Positions 1-8,894 are shown, counted from the first letter of the stretch. The stretch is DNA of 18,260 nt from JAUREX01 sp044356825 (GCA_044356825.1 JBIKVM010000039.1:1-18260), one strand, 5' to 3'. Translations and numbers: made by a program. The notes: generated by a model from the sequence alone, not told the origin.

Positions 1-270
1 CCGTGGGAGGGGGCATCCGACATCTTCATCTATCCCGGCTACCGCTTTCGCGCGGTCGACGGGCTGATGACGAATTTCCATCTGCCGAAATCGACCCTCA
101 TCATGCTCGTCGCGGCGCTGATGGGCCTCGGGCGGATCCGCGAGATCTATGCCCATGCGATCGCGCGGGGCTATCGCTTCTATTCCTATGGCGATGCCTC
201 GCTCTTGCTTGCCGCCGGTGATGCGGGAAATGTCGCGGCTGATGCGGACGGCGCGGCGTCGGGGGGTTAG
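1..270 (+). CDS. queA: QueA, S-adenosylmethionine:tRNA ribosyltransferase-isomerase, 3' end only
   Basis: This is the C-terminal 89 residues of QueA; the gene begins before the window. The enzyme moves the ribosyl part of S-adenosylmethionine onto preQ1-modified tRNA to make epoxyqueuosine, a step in queuosine synthesis at the wobble position of GUN anticodons. The visible family signatures are the tyrosine-rich stretch IFIYPGYRF, the motif MTNFHLPKSTLIMLVAALMG, and the closing YRFYSYGDASLLL. The frame is open from base 1 to TAG at 268-270. After the conserved GDASLLL the protein runs on for about 20 residues rich in Ala, Asp and Gly, a tail not expected from the family core. The MFS gene follows 39 bases later on the same strand. 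Assignment is secure; the tail is probably just a variable end. Confidence 0.95.
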   Translation, partial: PWEGASDIFIYPGYRFRAVDGLMTNFHLPKSTLIMLVAALMGLGRIREIYAHAIARGYRFYSYGDASLLLAAGDAGNVAADADGAASGG

Positions 271-309
271 ACGAGGCTGATCCTGTCCGCCGCATCCCCG
301 AGGAAGATC

Positions 310-1566
310 ATGCTTGCCGTCCTGCGCACCACCTGGCCGCTTCTGCTCGGCATCCTTCTCCTCATGGTAGGGAACGGGGTGCAGGGGACGCTCCTGGGCA
401 TCCGGGGCGGGATCGAGGGGTTCTCGACCTCGGCCATGTCAGTGGTGATGTCGGCTTATTTCGTGGGGTTTCTCGGCGGCTCGCGGATCACGCCCGAGCT
501 GATCCGCAAGGTCGGTCATGTGCGCGTCTTCGCAGCGCTCGGCTCGATGATCTCAGCCATTCTCGTGCTCTATCCGGTAGTCCCGGACTGGGTCGCCTGG
601 GCGGTGATGCGGGTCATGATCGGGTTCTGCTTCGCGGGCGTCTATGTCACCGCCGAAAGCTGGCTCAACAATGCCGCGACGAACGAGACGCGGGGGCAGG
701 CGCTCTCGCTCTACATGATCGTGCAGATGGTGGGGATCATCACCTCGCAGGCGATCCTGAACTTCGCGGACCCCTCGGGATATGAGTTGTTCATCCTGCC
801 CTCGGTGCTCGTCTCGCTCGCGTTCATGCCGATCCTGCTGACCGCATCGCCAAGCCCCGGCTTCGAGCGGACGCGGGCGATGTCGTTTGGCGAACTCTTT
901 CGCGTCTCGCCGCTCGGTTGCGCGGGAATGCTGCTCACGGGCGGCATCTTCTCGGCGATGTTCGGCATGGCCTCGGTCTGGGGGACGCTTGCGGGTCTGA
1001 GCGTGCCCGAGATCACGATCTTTGTCGGCGCGATCTATGTCGGCGGCCTTGTCGCGCAGTATCCGATCGGCTGGCTGTCGGACCGGATGGACCGCCGGCG
1101 TCTGGTGGTGATGCTGTCGGCGGCGGGGGGCGCGCTGCTGCTGATCGGCGCCGCGTTCGATCTGCCATTCGCGCTTCTGCTGGTGCTGTCGGTGGTGATG
1201 GGGGGGGTGACGAACCCCGTCTATTCGCTGCTGATCGCACATACGAACGATTTCCTGAAATCCGACCAGATGGCCTCGGCCTCATCGGGGCTGTTGTTCC
1301 TCAATGGGTTGGGTGCCATCGGCGGGCCGCTCGTCACCGGCTGGCTGATGGAGCAGGTCGGGCCGGGCGGGTTCTTCCTGTTCATCGGCACCTTGATGGC
1401 CGTGCTCGCGGCCTATGGCGCATGGCGCATGGCGCGCCGGCCCTCGCGCAGCAAGGGCGAGACCGGAAGCTTCGTGCCGCTCTCGCCCGTCGCCTCGACG
1501 CTCGCGGTCGAGGCCGTGCTCGAGGCCAAGGGCGATGACGGCGGATCGCGGCGCGGCGGCGCCTGA
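310..1566 (+). CDS. MFS transporter, YcaD-like, about 12 membrane helices
   Basis: A 418-residue inner-membrane permease of the major facilitator superfamily; the substrate cannot be told from sequence. The first helix starts almost at residue 9 (LLLGILLLMVGNG) and hydrophobic segments follow to about residue 375. The MFS loop between helices 2 and 3 is degenerate (GGSRITPELIRKVGHVR, residues 56-72). The equivalent loop in the second half is well kept (GWLSDRMDRRR, 254-264). AESWLN at 115-120 and the cytoplasmic tail SFVPLSPVASTLAVEAVLE are typical of the YcaD-like branch. ATG at 310 is preceded by GAGGA about 6 bases upstream. DUF924 follows after 9 bases, so the two are probably co-transcribed. 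Call at family level is firm; the YcaD-like placement is from remembered family features. Confidence 0.9.
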   Translation: MLAVLRTTWPLLLGILLLMVGNGVQGTLLGIRGGIEGFSTSAMSVVMSAYFVGFLGGSRITPELIRKVGHVRVFAALGSMISAILVLYPVVPDWVAWAVMRVMIGFCFAGVYVTAESWLNNAATNETRGQALSLYMIVQMVGIITSQAILNFADPSGYELFILPSVLVSLAFMPILLTASPSPGFERTRAMSFGELFRVSPLGCAGMLLTGGIFSAMFGMASVWGTLAGLSVPEITIFVGAIYVGGLVAQYPIGWLSDRMDRRRLVVMLSAAGGALLLIGAAFDLPFALLLVLSVVMGGVTNPVYSLLIAHTNDFLKSDQMASASSGLLFLNGLGAIGGPLVTGWLMEQVGPGGFFLFIGTLMAVLAAYGAWRMARRPSRSKGETGSFVPLSPVASTLAVEAVLEAKGDDGGSRRGGA

Positions 1567-1575
1567 AGGGGGAGC

Positions 1576-2145
1576 ATGGGCCCGCACGAGGTTCTGGACT
1601 TCTGGCTGTCCGAGGTCGGCCCCGAGGGCTGGTATGCCGGCGGAGAGGCGCTCGATGCCGAGGTGCGCGAGGGCTTCGCCGACCTCTGGCGGGCGGCGCG
1701 TGACGGCGGGCTTGACCACTGGGTCGAGGGGGCGGCGGGCGCGCTCGGCTTCATCATCCTGACCGACCAGTTGCCGCGCAACATGTGGCGCGGGCAGGCA
1801 GACGCCTTCGCGACCGATGCGCTCGCGCTTGCCGCCGCGCGCCGCGCGGTCGCGGCCGGCTGGGACTTGGCCGCGCCCGAACCCGACCGGCAGTTCTTCT
1901 ATCTGCCCTTCATGCATGCCGAGGATGCGGCCGCGCAGGCCGAAAGCATCCGCCTGATCGAGGCGCGGATGCCCGAGACCGGGGCGGACAACCTGCGCCA
2001 CGCGCGCGCCCACGCCGAGGTGATCGCGCGCTTCGGCCGCTTTCCGGCGCGCAACGCGGCCCTCGGGCGCGCGACGAAGCCGGCCGAGGCCGAGTATCTC
2101 TCGGGTGGCGGATATGCCGAAATCCTGAGAAAACTCGGCGGCTGA
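1576..2145 (+). CDS. DUF924 family protein
   Basis: A 189-residue soluble protein of the DUF924 family (PF06041), which is predicted to be alpha-helical with a TPR-like fold and has no settled biochemical role. The family marks are all present: VLDFWLSEVGPEGWY near the N-terminus, ILTDQLPRNMWRG at 61-73, FFYLPFMHAED at 107-117, and HAEVIARFGRFPARNAALGR at about 146-165. Length is normal. ATG 1576 has a strong AGGGGGAG ribosome binding site in the nine-base gap after the MFS stop, so translation is likely coupled. There is no signal peptide or membrane segment. The histidines in FMHAE and HAEVIARFGR are conserved in the family and could form a functional site, but that is inference. Confidence 0.93.
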   Translation: MGPHEVLDFWLSEVGPEGWYAGGEALDAEVREGFADLWRAARDGGLDHWVEGAAGALGFIILTDQLPRNMWRGQADAFATDALALAAARRAVAAGWDLAAPEPDRQFFYLPFMHAEDAAAQAESIRLIEARMPETGADNLRHARAHAEVIARFGRFPARNAALGRATKPAEAEYLSGGGYAEILRKLGG

Positions 2146-2196
2146 GGGTTGCAATCCTTGCCGCTTGGGCGTATCGCGCCGCCTGTCTGGAAGATA

Positions 2197-2210
2197 GTTT
2201 AACGCTGAAC
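2197..2210. promoter_or_regulatory. Imperfect dyad in the lpd leader
   Basis: The sequence GTTTAACGCTGAAC lies 19 bases before the lpd start and is an imperfect palindrome with 5 of 7 paired positions matching. It sits in the one AT-richer patch of the 84-base gap between DUF924 and lpd. It could be an operator or simply chance. I found no convincing -35/-10 pair around it, so the lpd promoter remains unlocated. Confidence 0.2.
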
Positions 2211-2229
2211 AAGTTTTCGGAGGGGTCCG

Positions 2230-3624
2230 ATGGCGGCACAGTCCTTTGACGTGGTGGTGATCGGCGCGGGGCCCGGCGGCTATGTCGCGGCGATACGGGC
2301 ATCGCAGCTCGGCCTGCGCGTCGCGATCGTGGAGCGCGAGAATCTGGGCGGCATCTGCCTCAACTGGGGCTGCATCCCGACCAAGGCGATGCTGCGCTCG
2401 GCCGAGGTCTTTCACCTCATGCACCGCGCCAAGGAATTCGGGCTGAAGGCCGAGGGGATCGGCTATGATCTGGGCGCGGTCGTCGCGCGCTCGCGCAAGG
2501 TCGCGGGCCAGCTTTCGGGCGGGATCGGCCATCTGATGAAGAAGCACAAGGTGACGGTGGTGATGGGGACCGCCACCATCACCGCACCCGGCCGGGTCGA
2601 GGTCGCGACCGCCAAGGGCGCCGAGACGCTTCAAGCGCCTGCCGTCATCCTCGCGACCGGGGCGCGGGCGCGCGAATTGCCGGGGCTCGAGGCCGACGGC
2701 CAGCGCGTCTGGGCCTATCGCCACGCCCTCCAGCCCCCGCACATGCCCAAGGAGCTGCTCGTCATCGGCTCGGGCGCGATCGGGATCGAATTCGCGAGCT
2801 TCTACAACACGCTCGGCGCGCGCACGACCGTGGTCGAGGTGATGGACCGCATCCTGCCCGTCGAGGATGCCGAGATCGCGGCCTTTGCCCGCAAGCAGTT
2901 CCAGAAGCAGGGGATGACGATCCTCGAAAAGGCGACGGTGCGCGCGCTCGACCGCCGCGCCGACGGTGTCACCGCCCAGATCGAGCAGGGCGGCAAGACC
3001 GAGGCGCGCAACTTCGACACCGTCATCTCGGCCGTGGGGATCGTGGGCAATGTCGAGGGGCTCGGCCTCGAGGCGCTGGGCGTGCGGGTTGACCGCACGC
3101 ATGTCGTGACGGACGAATTCTGCCGCACCGGCGTGCCGGGGCTCTATGCCATCGGCGATGTCGCGGGGGCGCCGTGGCTCGCGCACAAGGCCAGCCACGA
3201 GGGCGTCATGGTCGCGGAACTGATCGCGGGCGGGCATCCGCACCCGATCAAGCCGGGCAGCATCGCGGGCTGCACCTATTGCCACCCGCAGATCGCGAGC
3301 GTGGGCCTGACCGAGGAAAAGGCGCGCGCCGCCGGGCACGAGGTGCGGGTGGGCCGCTTCCCCTTCATCGGCAACGGCAAGGCCATCGCGCTCGGCGACC
3401 CCGAGGGGATGATCAAGACGGTCTTCGATGCCCGCACGGGCGAGCTCCTGGGCGCGCACATGGTCGGCGCCGAGGTGACCGAGTTGATCCAGGGCTATGT
3501 CATCGGCCGCACGCTCGAGACGACCGAGGCGGAGCTGATGGAGACCGTCTTCCCCCATCCGACGCTGAGCGAGATGATGCACGAATCCGTCCTCGACGCC
3601 TATGGACGGGCGCTGCACATCTGA
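2230..3624 (+). CDS. lpdA: Dihydrolipoamide dehydrogenase (E3)
   Basis: A 464-residue FAD-dependent disulfide oxidoreductase that re-oxidises lipoyl groups of 2-oxoacid dehydrogenase complexes and passes electrons to NAD+. It shows the N-terminal FAD fold VVVIGAGPGGYVAA (8-21), the redox disulfide GGICLNWGCIPTKA (Cys43, Cys48), the NAD fold VIGSGAIGIEFASF, the second FAD contact YAIGDVAGAPWLAHKASHEG, and the catalytic His-Glu pair in HPTLSE (His443, Glu448). The LNWGCIPTKA form is the one usual for the pyruvate-dehydrogenase E3 of alphaproteobacteria. No E1 or E2 gene is adjacent, so which complex it serves is inferred only. ATG 2230 has CGGAGGGG upstream. It is followed by murD after 63 bases, an unusual neighbour for the dcw cluster. 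Confidence 0.96.
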   Translation: MAAQSFDVVVIGAGPGGYVAAIRASQLGLRVAIVERENLGGICLNWGCIPTKAMLRSAEVFHLMHRAKEFGLKAEGIGYDLGAVVARSRKVAGQLSGGIGHLMKKHKVTVVMGTATITAPGRVEVATAKGAETLQAPAVILATGARARELPGLEADGQRVWAYRHALQPPHMPKELLVIGSGAIGIEFASFYNTLGARTTVVEVMDRILPVEDAEIAAFARKQFQKQGMTILEKATVRALDRRADGVTAQIEQGGKTEARNFDTVISAVGIVGNVEGLGLEALGVRVDRTHVVTDEFCRTGVPGLYAIGDVAGAPWLAHKASHEGVMVAELIAGGHPHPIKPGSIAGCTYCHPQIASVGLTEEKARAAGHEVRVGRFPFIGNGKAIALGDPEGMIKTVFDARTGELLGAHMVGAEVTELIQGYVIGRTLETTEAELMETVFPHPTLSEMMHESVLDAYGRALHI

Positions 3625-3687
3625 CAGACGGGCCTTCAAACCCCGCGCCGGCCCCTCTATGACGGGGTCGATGGGCGGGAGGGGTGC

Positions 3688-5106
3688 ATGATCGTCGTCG
3701 ATGCCTTCGCGGGGTGCAGGGTGCTGGTGCTGGGGCTCGGCCGCTCGGGGCTGGCGACGGCGCGCGCCCTGATGGCGGGCGGCGCCGAGGTCTGCGCCTG
3801 GGACGACGGGCCGGCGGCGCGCGCGGCGGCCGAGGCCGAGGGCATCGCCATCGCCGATCCTGCCCGCGACCGGACCTGGGAGGGGCTGAAGGCCCTGATC
3901 GTCAGCCCCGGCATCCCGCATCTCTATCCCGCGCCGCACCCGGCGATCGCGCGCGCGATGGATGAGGGCGTGACGCTCGACAACGATGTGGGGCTGTTCT
4001 TTCGCACCTTCGGACGGTCGGAGTGGGCCGATCTCGAGACGCCGCCGCGCGTCGTGGCCGTCACCGGCTCGAACGGGAAATCGACGACGACCGCGCTGAT
4101 CGGCCATATCCTCGGGGCGGCGGGCAAGGCGGTGCAGGTCGGGGGCAACATCGGGCGCGGGGTGCTCGACCTCGACCCGGCACCCGATGGCGGGGTGGTG
4201 GTCCTCGAACTGTCGTCCTACCAGATCGAACTCGCGCGTGCGCTCACCCCCGATGTCGCGGTGTTCACGAACCTGTCGCCCGACCACCTCGACCGGCACG
4301 GGGGCATGGGGGGCTATTTCGCAGCCAAGCGTCGGCTCTTTACGGAAGGCGGGCCCGACCGCGCCGTTATCGGCATCGACGAGGCCGAGGGGCGTTTCCT
4401 CGCCGACCGGCTCTCCGAGGGGCCGGGCGACGACCGCGTGATCCGCCTGAGCGTCGCGCGCAAGGCCGGCGCGCAGGGCTGGTGGGTGGTGGCGCGCAAG
4501 GGCTTCCTGACGGAGTGGCGCGGCGGGCGGCAGATCGCCTCGGTCGATCTGCGCCCGATGGCGGGGCTGCCTGGGGCGCACAACCACCAGAACGCCTGCG
4601 CCGCCTGGGCGGCGGCGCGCAGCCTCGGCCTTGCGCCGCGCCAGATCGAGGGCGCGCTCGCGACCTTCGCGGGATTGCCGCACCGGGCGCAGACCGTGGC
4701 CGAGGGCGGCGGCGTGCGCTGGGTGAACGACTCGAAGGCCACGAATGCCGACGCGGCGGCGCATGCGCTCGCGGCCTTTCCCGCGATCCGCTGGATCGCC
4801 GGCGGCATCGCCAAGGAGGGGGGGATCGCGCCCCTCGCCGACCGTCTGGGCGCGGTGCGCAAGGCCTATCTGATCGGCGAGGCGGCCGCGGGTTTTGCGG
4901 CGCAGCTTCCCCCCGGGGTCGACCATGTCATCGCCGGAACGCTTCAGGCCGCGGTCGAGGCCGCCGCCGCCGAGGCCCGGCCGGGCGAGGTCGTGCTGCT
5001 CTCGCCCGCGGCGGCGAGCTTCGATCAGTTCCGCGACTATGAGGACCGGGGCGAGGCCTTCGCCCGCCTTGCCCGCGCGGCGGCGGCGCGCGCGGAAAAC
5101 GCCTGA
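3688..5106 (+). CDS. murD: MurD, UDP-N-acetylmuramoyl-L-alanine:D-glutamate ligase
   Basis: A 472-residue cytoplasmic Mur ligase that adds D-glutamate to UDP-MurNAc-L-Ala with ATP. The domains run in order: N-terminal nucleotide-sugar binding fold (VLVLGLGRSGLATARAL, 12-28), central ATPase with P-loop TGSNGKSTTT (126-135) and NLSPDHLDRHG, then a C-terminal Rossmann-like domain with VNDSKATNADA and LLSPAAASFDQFRDYEDRG. The serine-rich LSSYQIE before NLSPDH is also typical. Length is normal. ATG 3688 has a near-perfect site, GGGAGGGG, four bases upstream. It is the first cell-wall gene in the window; mraY, which usually stands before it, is not here. A 101-base gap separates it from ftsW. Confidence 0.97.
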   Translation: MIVVDAFAGCRVLVLGLGRSGLATARALMAGGAEVCAWDDGPAARAAAEAEGIAIADPARDRTWEGLKALIVSPGIPHLYPAPHPAIARAMDEGVTLDNDVGLFFRTFGRSEWADLETPPRVVAVTGSNGKSTTTALIGHILGAAGKAVQVGGNIGRGVLDLDPAPDGGVVVLELSSYQIELARALTPDVAVFTNLSPDHLDRHGGMGGYFAAKRRLFTEGGPDRAVIGIDEAEGRFLADRLSEGPGDDRVIRLSVARKAGAQGWWVVARKGFLTEWRGGRQIASVDLRPMAGLPGAHNHQNACAAWAAARSLGLAPRQIEGALATFAGLPHRAQTVAEGGGVRWVNDSKATNADAAAHALAAFPAIRWIAGGIAKEGGIAPLADRLGAVRKAYLIGEAAAGFAAQLPPGVDHVIAGTLQAAVEAAAAEARPGEVVLLSPAAASFDQFRDYEDRGEAFARLARAAAARAENA

Positions 5107-5190
5107 GGGGTCAACGCGGGGCTGGAAAGACGCGCGCGAACCGTCTAGTCTGACGCCAAGACCCGGGAACCGGGCGCGACGGCAGAGCAG

Positions 5191-5200
5191 ACAGACAGGC
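5191..5200 (+). promoter_or_regulatory. ACAGACAGGC leader element before ftsW
   Basis: The ten bases ACAGACAGGC lie 7 bases before the ftsW ATG and include the weak AGG that must act as ribosome binding site. The same ten bases occur 13 bases before the ftsZ ATG. Upstream of this copy is a small inverted repeat, CCCGG and CCGGG (5162-5174), with a three-base loop. A weak promoter-like pair, TGGAAA (5123-5128) and TAGTCT (5146-5151), lies further up. Whether the shared element has a function is unknown. Confidence 0.3.
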
Positions 5201-5207
5201 GACAGCA

Positions 5208-6374
5208 ATGACCGAGATGGTCCACGGCGCCGTGCCCTCGGGGGCGGGCGAGGCGATTCTGCCCCGCTGGTGGCGCACGATCGACAAGATTTCGCTCGGT
5301 GCGGTCATCGCGCTCTTTGCCGTGGGGCTGCTTCTGGGCCTTGCAGCGTCCGTCCCGCTTGCGACGCGCAACAACCTGCCCGAGTTCTACTATGTCGAGC
5401 GTCAGGCGGCCTTCGGCCTTGCGGGCATCGTCGTGATGATTGTCGTTTCGATGTTCTCGCCGCGCACGATCCGGCGGGTCGGCGTCATGGGCTTTGCCGC
5501 CGCCCTCGGGGCGCTCGCCCTTCTGCCCGCCTTCGGCACCGATTTCGGCAAGGGGGCGGTGCGGTGGTTCTCGTTCGGCTTCGCCTCGGTGCAGCCCTCC
5601 GAGTTCCTCAAGCCCGGCTTCATCGTCTTCTGCGCCTGGATGATGGCGGCCGCACAGGAGATCAACGGCCCGCCGGGCAAGCGCCTCTCGGCGATGGTTG
5701 CGGTGCTGGTCGTGGGGCTTCTGGCGCTGCAGCCCGATTTCGGGCAGGCGGCACTCGTGCTCTTCGGCTGGGGGATCGTCTATTTCGTGGCGGGTGCGCC
5801 GATCCTGCTCGTGATGGCGGTGATCGCGATGGTCTTTGGGGCGGGGACGCTTGCCTATCATGCCTCCGAGCATTTCGCCCGGCGGATCGATGGTTTCCTC
5901 TCGCCCGATGTCGATCCCCGCACGCAGCTTGGCTATGCGACGAACGCGATCCAGCAGGGCGGCTTTTTCGGCACGGGTGTGGGCGAGGGGCAGGTGAAGT
6001 GGCAACTGCCCGACGCGCACACCGACTTCATCATCGCGGTCGCGGCCGAGGAATACGGGCTGGTGCTCGTGCTGGCGATCGTTGCGCTCTATGGGCTGAT
6101 CGTGCTGCGCTCGCTGCACCGGCTGATGCGCGAGCGCGACGGCTTCACCCGACTTGCAGGTGCCGGGCTTGCCTGCATGTTCGGGGCGCAGGCGATGATC
6201 AACGTCGGTGTCGCGGTGCGGCTGCTGCCCGCAAAGGGCATGACGCTGCCCTTCGTGAGCTATGGCGGATCGTCGCTGATCGCGGCAGGGCTGACGGTCG
6301 GGGCGCTGCTCGCGCTGACCCGCTATCGTCCGCAGGGCGAGATGGGCGACATCTTGCGCCGTCAGGGGCGCTGA
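5208..6374 (+). CDS. ftsW: FtsW, septal peptidoglycan glycosyltransferase (SEDS family)
   Basis: A 388-residue polytopic membrane protein that polymerises lipid II into glycan strands at the division septum, working with FtsI (PBP3). About ten hydrophobic segments are visible. Signatures are VRWFSFGFASVQPSEFLKP (118-136), QPDFGQAALV, the large periplasmic loop with NAIQQGGFFGTGVGEG (246-261), DAHTDFIIAVAAEEYG (269-284) where Asp273 matches the proposed catalytic aspartate, and RLLPAKGMTLPFVSYGGSS (338-356). The N-terminus MTEMVHGAVP fits the Rhodobacteraceae form, which supports ATG 5208 despite a weak ribosome binding site (AGG at 5197-5199). The murG start follows one base after the stop, so the two are coupled. 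Confidence 0.97.
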   Translation: MTEMVHGAVPSGAGEAILPRWWRTIDKISLGAVIALFAVGLLLGLAASVPLATRNNLPEFYYVERQAAFGLAGIVVMIVVSMFSPRTIRRVGVMGFAAALGALALLPAFGTDFGKGAVRWFSFGFASVQPSEFLKPGFIVFCAWMMAAAQEINGPPGKRLSAMVAVLVVGLLALQPDFGQAALVLFGWGIVYFVAGAPILLVMAVIAMVFGAGTLAYHASEHFARRIDGFLSPDVDPRTQLGYATNAIQQGGFFGTGVGEGQVKWQLPDAHTDFIIAVAAEEYGLVLVLAIVALYGLIVLRSLHRLMRERDGFTRLAGAGLACMFGAQAMINVGVAVRLLPAKGMTLPFVSYGGSSLIAAGLTVGALLALTRYRPQGEMGDILRRQGR

Positions 6375-6375
6375 G

Positions 6376-7473
6376 GTGGCATCGCGCGGGCGCGTCGTCA
6401 TCGCCGCGGGGGGCACCGGCGGGCACATGTTCCCGGCGCAGGCGCTGGCCGAGGTGCTGCTGGCGCGCGGCTGGCGCGTGAGCCTTTCGACCGATGCGCG
6501 CGGCGTGCGCTTTTCCGGGGGCTTTCCGCCCGAGGTCGCGGTCGAGATCGCGCGCTCGGCCACCTTCGCGCGCGGCGGGGCGCTGGCGCGCGCCGTCGTG
6601 CCGTTCCGGATCGCGGCGGGCGTCGCGGGGGCGGTGCGGGCGATGCGGCGCGACCGGCCGGCGGTGGTGGTGGGCTTTGGTGGCTATCCGTCGATCCCGG
6701 CGCTGGCGGCGGCGTGGCTGCTGGGCATCCCGCGGATGATCCACGAACAGAACGGCGTGCTGGGCCGCGTCAACGGCCTTTTCGCCCCGCGGGTCGATCG
6801 GGTCGCCTGCGGCATATGGCCCACGGCCCTGCCGGCTGGGGTGGCGGGGGTCGCGACTGGCAACCCCGTGCGCGCCGAGCTGCGCGAGCGCGCGGGCGCC
6901 CCCTATATCGCGCCGGGCGATTATCCGCTCGCGCTCCTCGTGCTGGGGGGCAGCCAGGGGGCGCGGATCCTCTCCGACGTCGTGCCCGCGGCCGTCGCCG
7001 CCCTGCCCGAGGCGCTGCGCGGCCGGCTGCGCGTCGCCCATCAGGCCCGCCCCGAGGATCTGGCGCGCGTCACGGCCGCCTATGACGGCGCCGGGATCCG
7101 GGCCGAGGTCGCGCCCTTTTTCGCCGATGTCGCCCGCCGTCTGTCCGAGGCGCAACTGATCGTCTCGCGCGCGGGCGCGAGCACGGTCGCCGAGATCGCG
7201 GCCATCGGCCGGCCCGCCATCCTCGTGCCCTTCGCCGCCGCCGCCGCCGACCATCAGAGCGCGAATGCCCGCCCGCTGGCCGAGGCCGGCGCCGCCGTCG
7301 TTATCCCCGAGGCCGGGCTTCGGCCCGACACCCTCGCCGAGGCCATCGCGCAGATCCTCGGCGATGCGGCCGCCGCGCAGCGCATGGCCGCCGCCGCCCT
7401 TGCGCTCGGCCGCCCCGATGCGGCAGAGACGCTTGCCGATCTTGTCCACGACCTCGCCGGAGCCCCCGCATGA
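6376..7473 (+). CDS. murG: MurG, lipid I N-acetylglucosaminyltransferase, GTG start
   Basis: A 365-residue GT28 glycosyltransferase that joins GlcNAc from UDP-GlcNAc to lipid I on the inner face of the membrane, giving lipid II. It has the N-terminal glycine loop GGTGGH (12-17), GFGGYPSIPA (100-109), HEQNGVLGRVN (123-133), the donor-domain glycine loop GGSQGA (191-196), SRAGASTVAEI (264-274) and DHQSANA (292-298). The start is GTG 6376, one base after the ftsW stop, with AGGGGCG inside the end of ftsW as ribosome binding site. Its TGA overlaps the murC ATG in an ATGA junction. The protein and its DNA are notably Ala- and GC-rich but all family motifs are intact. Confidence 0.97.
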   Translation: MASRGRVVIAAGGTGGHMFPAQALAEVLLARGWRVSLSTDARGVRFSGGFPPEVAVEIARSATFARGGALARAVVPFRIAAGVAGAVRAMRRDRPAVVVGFGGYPSIPALAAAWLLGIPRMIHEQNGVLGRVNGLFAPRVDRVACGIWPTALPAGVAGVATGNPVRAELRERAGAPYIAPGDYPLALLVLGGSQGARILSDVVPAAVAALPEALRGRLRVAHQARPEDLARVTAAYDGAGIRAEVAPFFADVARRLSEAQLIVSRAGASTVAEIAAIGRPAILVPFAAAAADHQSANARPLAEAGAAVVIPEAGLRPDTLAEAIAQILGDAAAAQRMAAAALALGRPDAAETLADLVHDLAGAPA

Positions 7474-8894
7474 GCCCCGCCACCAAGCTGCCGCACGAAC
7501 TCGGCCCCATCCACTTCGTCGGCATCGGCGGGATCGGGATGTCGGGCATCGCCGAGGTGCTGATGACGCTCGGCTATGCGGTGCAGGGGTCGGACCTCAA
7601 GGCCTCGAAGATCACCGACCGGCTCGTCGGGCTGGGCGCGCGCGTGTTCGAGGGGCAGCGCGCCGCCAACATCGGCGAGGATGTCGCGGTCGTCGTCGTC
7701 TCGTCCGCGATCAAGCCCGGCAACCCCGAGCTCGAGGAGGCGCGCCGGCGCAAGCTGCCGGTGGTGCGCCGGGCCGAGATGCTCGCGGAACTCATGCGCC
7801 TGCGCTCGAACGTCGCGATCGCGGGCACGCATGGCAAGACGACGACGACGACGCTCGTCGCGACGCTGCTCGACCGCGGCGGCTTCGATCCGACCGTCAT
7901 CAACGGCGGCGTGATCCACGCCTATGGCTCGAACGCGCGCGCGGGCGCGGGCGAGTGGATGGTGGTCGAGGCCGACGAGAGCGACGGCAGCTTCAACCGC
8001 CTGCCCGCGACGATCGCGGTGGTCACGAACATCGACCCCGAGCACATGGAGCATTGGGGGAGTTTCGAGGCGCTGCGGCAGGGCTTCCTCGACTTCGTGT
8101 CGAACGTGCCCTTCTACGGCCTCGCGGTCTGCTGCACCGACCATCCCGAGGTGCAGGCGCTGGTGGGGCGGGTGACCGACCGGCGCATCGTCACCTTCGG
8201 CTTCAACGCGCAGGCCGATGTGCGGGCGGCGAACCTGCGCTATGTCGCGGGGGTCGCGCATTTCGACATCCACCTGCAGGCCGAGGGCGCGCGGATCGAG
8301 GGCTGCACGCTCCCGATGCCGGGCGATCACAACGTCTCGAACGCGCTCGGGGCCGTGGCGGTGGCGCGCCATCTGGGGATGGAGGCGGACGCGATCCGCG
8401 CGGCGCTGGCCGGGTTTGCGGGCGTCAACCGCCGCTTTACCAAGGTGGGCGAGGTGCTGGGCGGGGTGCCCGTCATCGACGATTACGGCCACCACCCGGT
8501 CGAGATCGCGGCCGTCCTGCGCGCGGCGCGCCAGTCGGTCGCCGACACGCCCGGCGCGCGGGTGATCGCGGTGCACCAGCCGCACCGGTATACGCGGCTG
8601 AGCCATCTCTTCGGCGATTTCTGCACCTGCTTCAACGAGGCCGACGCGGTCGCCATCGCCGAGGTCTATGCCGCGGGCGAGGCACCGATCGCCGGGGCAA
8701 GCCGGGATGATCTGGTCGCGGGCCTGATCGCGCATGGCCACCGGCGGGTGCAGGCGCTCGCGCGAGAAGAGGATCTGGCGGCCTTCGTGCGGGCCGAGGC
8801 GCGGCCGGGCGACATCGTGGTCTGCCTCGGGGCCGGCACGATCTCGGGCTGGGCCAACGCCCTGCCGCAGCGCCTTGCCGGCACCCCGGCATGA
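7470..8894 (+). CDS. murC: MurC, UDP-N-acetylmuramate:L-alanine ligase
   Basis: A 474-residue cytoplasmic Mur ligase that adds L-alanine to UDP-MurNAc with ATP, the first step of stem-peptide synthesis. The N-terminal domain has HFVGIGGIGMSGIAEVL (15-31), the ATPase domain has GTHGKTTTTT (119-128) and EADESDGSF (167-175), and NIDPEHMEHW follows. The C-terminal domain shows VNRRFTKVGE, the metal/substrate loop DDYGHHPVEI (337-346), HQPHRYTR (369-376) and GAGTISGWA near the end. Length is standard. ATG 7470 overlaps the murG stop by four bases (ATGA), and the end overlaps murB in the same way. Confidence 0.98.
   Translation: MSPATKLPHELGPIHFVGIGGIGMSGIAEVLMTLGYAVQGSDLKASKITDRLVGLGARVFEGQRAANIGEDVAVVVVSSAIKPGNPELEEARRRKLPVVRRAEMLAELMRLRSNVAIAGTHGKTTTTTLVATLLDRGGFDPTVINGGVIHAYGSNARAGAGEWMVVEADESDGSFNRLPATIAVVTNIDPEHMEHWGSFEALRQGFLDFVSNVPFYGLAVCCTDHPEVQALVGRVTDRRIVTFGFNAQADVRAANLRYVAGVAHFDIHLQAEGARIEGCTLPMPGDHNVSNALGAVAVARHLGMEADAIRAALAGFAGVNRRFTKVGEVLGGVPVIDDYGHHPVEIAAVLRAARQSVADTPGARVIAVHQPHRYTRLSHLFGDFCTCFNEADAVAIAEVYAAGEAPIAGASRDDLVAGLIAHGHRRVQALAREEDLAAFVRAEARPGDIVVCLGAGTISGWANALPQRLAGTPA

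Noticed and set aside
3642..3668. Possible stem-loop in the lpd-murD gap
   Set aside because: A short C-run/G-run pairing (GGCCCC with GGGGTC) with one wobble and no T run; easily formed by chance in this composition.
1282..5208. A minus-strand frame open for more than 1300 codons opposite the MFS, DUF924, lpd and murD genes
   Set aside because: It is antisense to four well-supported genes, its product is a low-complexity Arg/Gly/Ala/Asp/His mixture with no recognisable motif, and long stop-free antisense frames are expected from strong GC third-position bias.
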